8,993 nt of DNA from Micrococcales bacterium (GTDB lineage Bacteria; Actinomycetota; Actinomycetes; Actinomycetales; Microbacteriaceae): the NCBI GenBank assembly GCA_947448975.1, contig CANFPR010000029.1:1-8993 (forward strand), read 5' to 3'. The notes beneath the pieces were generated by a model. The model ran no database searches, was not told where the DNA came from, and worked only from the letters and a program-made list of their open reading frames with translations. Position 1 is the stretch's first letter; each line of letters starts with the position of its first letter. The translations under genes were made by a program, and so were the position numbers. Below, piece after piece: positions 6,121-8,993 of this stretch.

Positions 6121-8727
6121 TTATTCCGCTGCTCGTGAATTTGGGCGGGCAACCGTTGGCCGATGGCTGAACCTCGAGGCGCGTCGCCCAACCCGATGCC
6201 CAGCGCCGATTAGGCGAGGATGACGCGTTACAGGGTGCGAGAGCATCCTTGCGAAGAAGCGTCGCTTAGCGGTTTCGACTAACCACAAATAAATCGCAAT
6301 CATGGCCATCAGAGCCAAGAAAAACGGTGCGGGTAGAGGGCTAAAGCCGAGCACCCCTGCGATCGGAGAGTAGGGCAGGTAAGCACCGATGGCTACCACA
6401 GACAGCACCGAGAACGCCAGGCCGCGCGAAGGGATGCTCTTGAAGAACGGCACGCGCCTGGTGCGAACGGCAAACACAATGAGAGTCTCGGTGGCTAGTG
6501 ACTCAATGAACCAGCCGCTTTGGAATTCGCTTTCGCCGGCGTGAAAAACCAGCAACATCAACGCAAAGGTTGCAAAGTCAAATATTGAACTAATCGGGCC
6601 AAAGACCAGCATGAAGCGCCGAATCATCTTTATGTCCCAGTGTGAAGGCTTGGCGATTTGCTCCTCGTCAACTCGGTCAGATGGAATTGCAAGCTGACTC
6701 GAGTCGTAGAGCATGTCGTTTAGCAGCACCTGGCTCGGGAGCATTGGCAAGAAGTTGAGAGCCACCGAACCTATCGATGCGCTAAACATGTTTCCGAAGT
6801 CACCGGAGGTTCCCATAAATACGTACTTCATGGTGTTGCTAAAGGTGCGGCGACCCTCGCGCACGCCCGCAGCGAGCACACCGAGGTTCTTTTCCAGAAG
6901 CACAACGTTCGCGGCATCCTTGGCGACATCGGCACCCGAGTCAACAGAAATCCCAACATCTGCGTCGTGCAGTGCGATGGCATCGTTCACTCCATCGCCT
7001 AGGAAACCAACCGAGAGCCCTCTACCTCGAAGCGCACGTATGATACGCGCCTTCTGATCTGGCGACACTCGCGCAAAAATCGATGCCTCAAGCACCCGCT
7101 GCGGTAGTTCCTCTTCTGTGAACAGGTCAATTTGTGCACCTGTGAGGGTTTCGCCAACTTCGAGCCCTAGGTCGCGGCACACCTTCTCGGCAACGGCTGC
7201 GTTGTCTCCAGTTGCGATTTTCACACGGATGCCGAGCCGCGCAAGTTCTTGCAAAGACTCCGCCGCACTGACCTTGGGTGGGTCGGTAAACACAAGCAAC
7301 CCGTTCACTGTTAGACCAGCTACATCGGCGTCGGCAATCTTGTTGCTGTCGGTGGCTGCACGAGTTGCAACCGCGACAACCCTTGAACCATTTGCGTACT
7401 CGGCATCTAAAGTTGCCTGAAAACTTGGCGGCACATCAGTGCAGCGAGCGAGAACATCCTCAGCCGAACCTTTGGTAATCAGCAGGATTTCGCCATTCGG
7501 CGAGCGCACCAATGCCGAGCTCATGCGAGTTTCGTGATTAAACGGCAACAGCGATAGGCGCGCATAGCCGCTCAACATGCCAGGTTCAAGCTGGCTCCAT
7601 AGCGCGGCGTCGAGAGGGCTGAGCCCCGACGCATCGGTGGAATGGCGGGCGTAGTCAGACTCAACGGCAAGCAAGCCCAGAAGCTTTACATCTTTAGTGC
7701 CTATGTTCACCGCACCGGCAAATCCGAGCCGGCCATCGGTGAGGGTGCCGGTTTTATCGGTAACCAAAATATCGATGTCGCCGAGGTCTTCGATGCTCAC
7801 GAGCTGCTTCACCATTACCCCTATGGCGGCCAAGCGCTTTGAACCTAAAGCCAAACCGGTGCTCACCACCGCCGGCAGCAGTTGCGGTGTCATGCCCACC
7901 GCAATCGCCAGTGAGAACATCAATGATTCGATCAGCGGCCTATTGAGCAAAAGGTTGCCAACAAAAATGAGCGATGTCAGAGCGAGGGCAACCCAGAGCA
8001 AAAACACGCTGAACTTTCGCAGACCTTTTTGAAAATCGGTTTCGGGTTGGCGGTTGCCAAGTTGTAAGGCAATCTTGCCAAACTCCGTTTGCGCACCGGT
8101 CTGAACCACAACTCCAAGGGCCGATCCTGAGTGAACAACCGTGCCCATCAACGCTGCCGAGGCGAGATTAAGCATCCCAGAATTGCTTGCCACCGCAGCA
8201 ACCTGCTTCGACACCGGCACCGATTCCCCGGTGATGATGCTCTCGTCGCACTCGAATTCAACAACCTCAAGAAGCCTGATGTCTGCAGGCACCACCGAAC
8301 CCAGTTTGAGGCTAACGATGTCGCCCGGAACTAGTTCGACCACATCTACCTCAACTAGATGGCCGTCTCGCCGCACCAGCACTCGGTGGTGAACTCGAGA
8401 GTGCAATGCCTCAGATGCTTTCTCTGCGCGGTATTCGGTAAAGAACCCAAGGCCTACGCTCATTACCAAAATGGCAACTATCACTAGAGAATTCGCAAGG
8501 TCGCCAAGATAAGCCGAAACTAAAACCGTCGATGCGAGAAGAATGAGAATCGGGTTTTTGAGCTGGCGAAGCAGCACCATAAACCCGCGAGCGTGGTGGG
8601 TTCTGAGCGCGTTTGCGCCGAATTGTGCGAGCCGCAGGCGAGCATCTGCCGAGTTCAAACCCGAGTTGGTGCTCTTCAGCTTTGCCAACACCAAGTCGGT
8701 GGGCATCGCTGCCATTTCCTGAATCAT
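6121..8727 (-). CDS. mgtA: Magnesium-transporting P-type ATPase, MgtA/MgtB type (P3B)
   Basis: An 868-residue P-type ATPase, presumably a Mg2+ importer. In order: helices 1-2 (about 57-97), TGES (166-169), helices 3-4 (about 240-295) with GMTPQLLP (278-285), VKQLVSIEDLGDIDIL then DKTGTLTDG (Asp324), KGSAE (419-423), TGD (506-508), GDGVND (577-582), and six C-terminal helices; LLNDMLYDSSQLAIP (668-682) matches the MgtA helix 6 motif LLYDxSQ. The ATG at 8727 overlaps the pirin stop as ATGA, with GAAGG a few bases upstream. ATG codons at residues 5 and 8 are alternatives; residue 8 has AGGAA at good spacing. Odd points: Gln in the helix 4 motif where Salmonella-type enzymes have Glu, and an Arg/His-rich tail of about 40 residues after the last helix (826-868). 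Being second in a pirin operon, it has no mgtL-like leader directly upstream. Confidence 0.9.
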   Translation of the reverse strand: MIQEMAAMPTDLVLAKLKSTNSGLNSADARLRLAQFGANALRTHHARGFMVLLRQLKNPILILLASTVLVSAYLGDLANSLVIVAILVMSVGLGFFTEYRAEKASEALHSRVHHRVLVRRDGHLVEVDVVELVPGDIVSLKLGSVVPADIRLLEVVEFECDESIITGESVPVSKQVAAVASNSGMLNLASAALMGTVVHSGSALGVVVQTGAQTEFGKIALQLGNRQPETDFQKGLRKFSVFLLWVALALTSLIFVGNLLLNRPLIESLMFSLAIAVGMTPQLLPAVVSTGLALGSKRLAAIGVMVKQLVSIEDLGDIDILVTDKTGTLTDGRLGFAGAVNIGTKDVKLLGLLAVESDYARHSTDASGLSPLDAALWSQLEPGMLSGYARLSLLPFNHETRMSSALVRSPNGEILLITKGSAEDVLARCTDVPPSFQATLDAEYANGSRVVAVATRAATDSNKIADADVAGLTVNGLLVFTDPPKVSAAESLQELARLGIRVKIATGDNAAVAEKVCRDLGLEVGETLTGAQIDLFTEEELPQRVLEASIFARVSPDQKARIIRALRGRGLSVGFLGDGVNDAIALHDADVGISVDSGADVAKDAANVVLLEKNLGVLAAGVREGRRTFSNTMKYVFMGTSGDFGNMFSASIGSVALNFLPMLPSQVLLNDMLYDSSQLAIPSDRVDEEQIAKPSHWDIKMIRRFMLVFGPISSIFDFATFALMLLVFHAGESEFQSGWFIESLATETLIVFAVRTRRVPFFKSIPSRGLAFSVLSVVAIGAYLPYSPIAGVLGFSPLPAPFFLALMAMIAIYLWLVETAKRRFFARMLSHPVTRHPRLIGAGHRVGRRASRFSHRPTVARPNSRAAE

Positions 8728-8993
8728 CGCGCCTTCAGCGTGACGTTAGGTAGTTCGGGCGCGGGAATCCAGCCGCCGAGATCGTCGCTCACGGTCGGAT
8801 ACCGTCGAGCATTCCAGCTCTCACGCATTTCAACGATCTCTTCGTTGCTGCGGCCAATAAAGTTCCACCACATCACGATCTTTTCGTCGAATGGTGCTCC
8901 GCCAATCAAGATTCCCAAGAAGTCTTGCCCTTCGAGGCGCACATTTCGAGCGCCCGCAGGAATGTAGGCGAGCTGGTCGGCGGCAACTTGCTC
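8724..8993 (-). CDS. Pirin-family protein, C-terminal part (5' end outside window)
   Basis: The last 89 residues of a pirin-family cupin protein; the frame is open to the window edge at 8993, so the start lies beyond it and the GTG at 8942 is internal. The C-terminal pirin signature is clear: LAYIPAGARNVRLEGQDF, then GILIGGAPFDEKIVMWWNFI, GRSNEEIVEMRESWN and the ending GGWIPAPELP, matching the usual GGxPxxExIVMWWNFV-x-R-x-xEEI...IPAPxLP. Pirins are metal-binding bicupins; some are quercetin dioxygenases and others bind regulators, and the role here cannot be told from the C-terminus. The stop TGA (8726-8724) overlaps the ATG of the magnesium ATPase by 4 bases, so the two are co-transcribed and probably translationally coupled. 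Confidence 0.88.
   Translation of the reverse strand, partial: EQVAADQLAYIPAGARNVRLEGQDFLGILIGGAPFDEKIVMWWNFIGRSNEEIVEMRESWNARRYPTVSDDLGGWIPAPELPNVTLKAR

Noticed and set aside
580..6132. Twelve identical bases (GCAGCGGAATAA) at the end of the PadR gene (580-591) and, on the minus strand, at the end of the magnesium ATPase gene (6121-6132).
   Set aside because: A few 12-base matches are expected by chance in a 9 kb window, and both encode ordinary Ala-Ala-Glu-stop ends.
8593..8967. Open frame of 124 codons on the plus strand across the pirin-ATPase junction.
   Set aside because: Both genes it covers on the minus strand have clear family signatures, and the plus-strand product resembles nothing known.

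Overview
This looks like ordinary chromosomal sequence from a high- to mid-GC Gram-positive bacterium, most likely an actinobacterium. Microbacteriaceae, possibly a compact-genome aquatic lineage, is my best guess and is an inference. The reasons are actinobacterial-looking protein families (a PadR-like regulator with a helical tail, a CtpE-like P-type ATPase, an HNH-like zinc protein with a short CWLC...HRACN signature), very tight gene packing, and several genes that seem to start without a Shine-Dalgarno sequence directly at a predicted transcription start. I see no rRNA, tRNA, CRISPR array, insertion sequence, phage or defence genes. No stretch of more than about 40 bases lacks a gene.

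Layout. (1) 25-2289, plus strand: a PadR-family regulator followed after 3 bases by an ABC1/UbiB-type atypical kinase with two C-terminal membrane helices. (2) 2317-2993, plus strand: a 70-residue DUF4287 protein overlapping by one base (TAATG) a 154-residue protein I do not recognise. (3) 3023-3292, plus strand: a small two-helix membrane protein with an Arg-Asn repeat tail, whose stop codon overlaps the stop codon of the next gene in a CTAG. (4) 3289-3732, minus strand: an HNH-like zinc-finger protein, divergent from (5) 3755-6115, plus strand: a CtpE-like cation P-type ATPase. (6) 6121-8993, minus strand: a pirin C-terminus (cut by the window edge) overlapping by ATGA an MgtA/MgtB-type magnesium P-type ATPase that runs tail-to-tail into the CtpE-like ATPase with 5 bases between stops.

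How it may work together. The clearest theme is divalent-cation handling: a probable calcium-type (CtpE-like) and a probable magnesium-type (MgtA-like) P-type ATPase lie face to face. The other genes look like small housekeeping or hypothetical units. The most informative non-coding signal is a recurrent TAnnnT-N6-ATG arrangement in front of three genes, which fits leaderless transcription. In the 22-base gap at 3733-3754 two such -10 boxes on opposite strands overlap by two bases. I did not find convincing evidence of an undescribed multi-gene system. The better leads are the overlapping leaderless divergent promoters, the unknown protein coupled to DUF4287, the His-less HNH-like protein, and the basic C-terminal tail of the magnesium ATPase.
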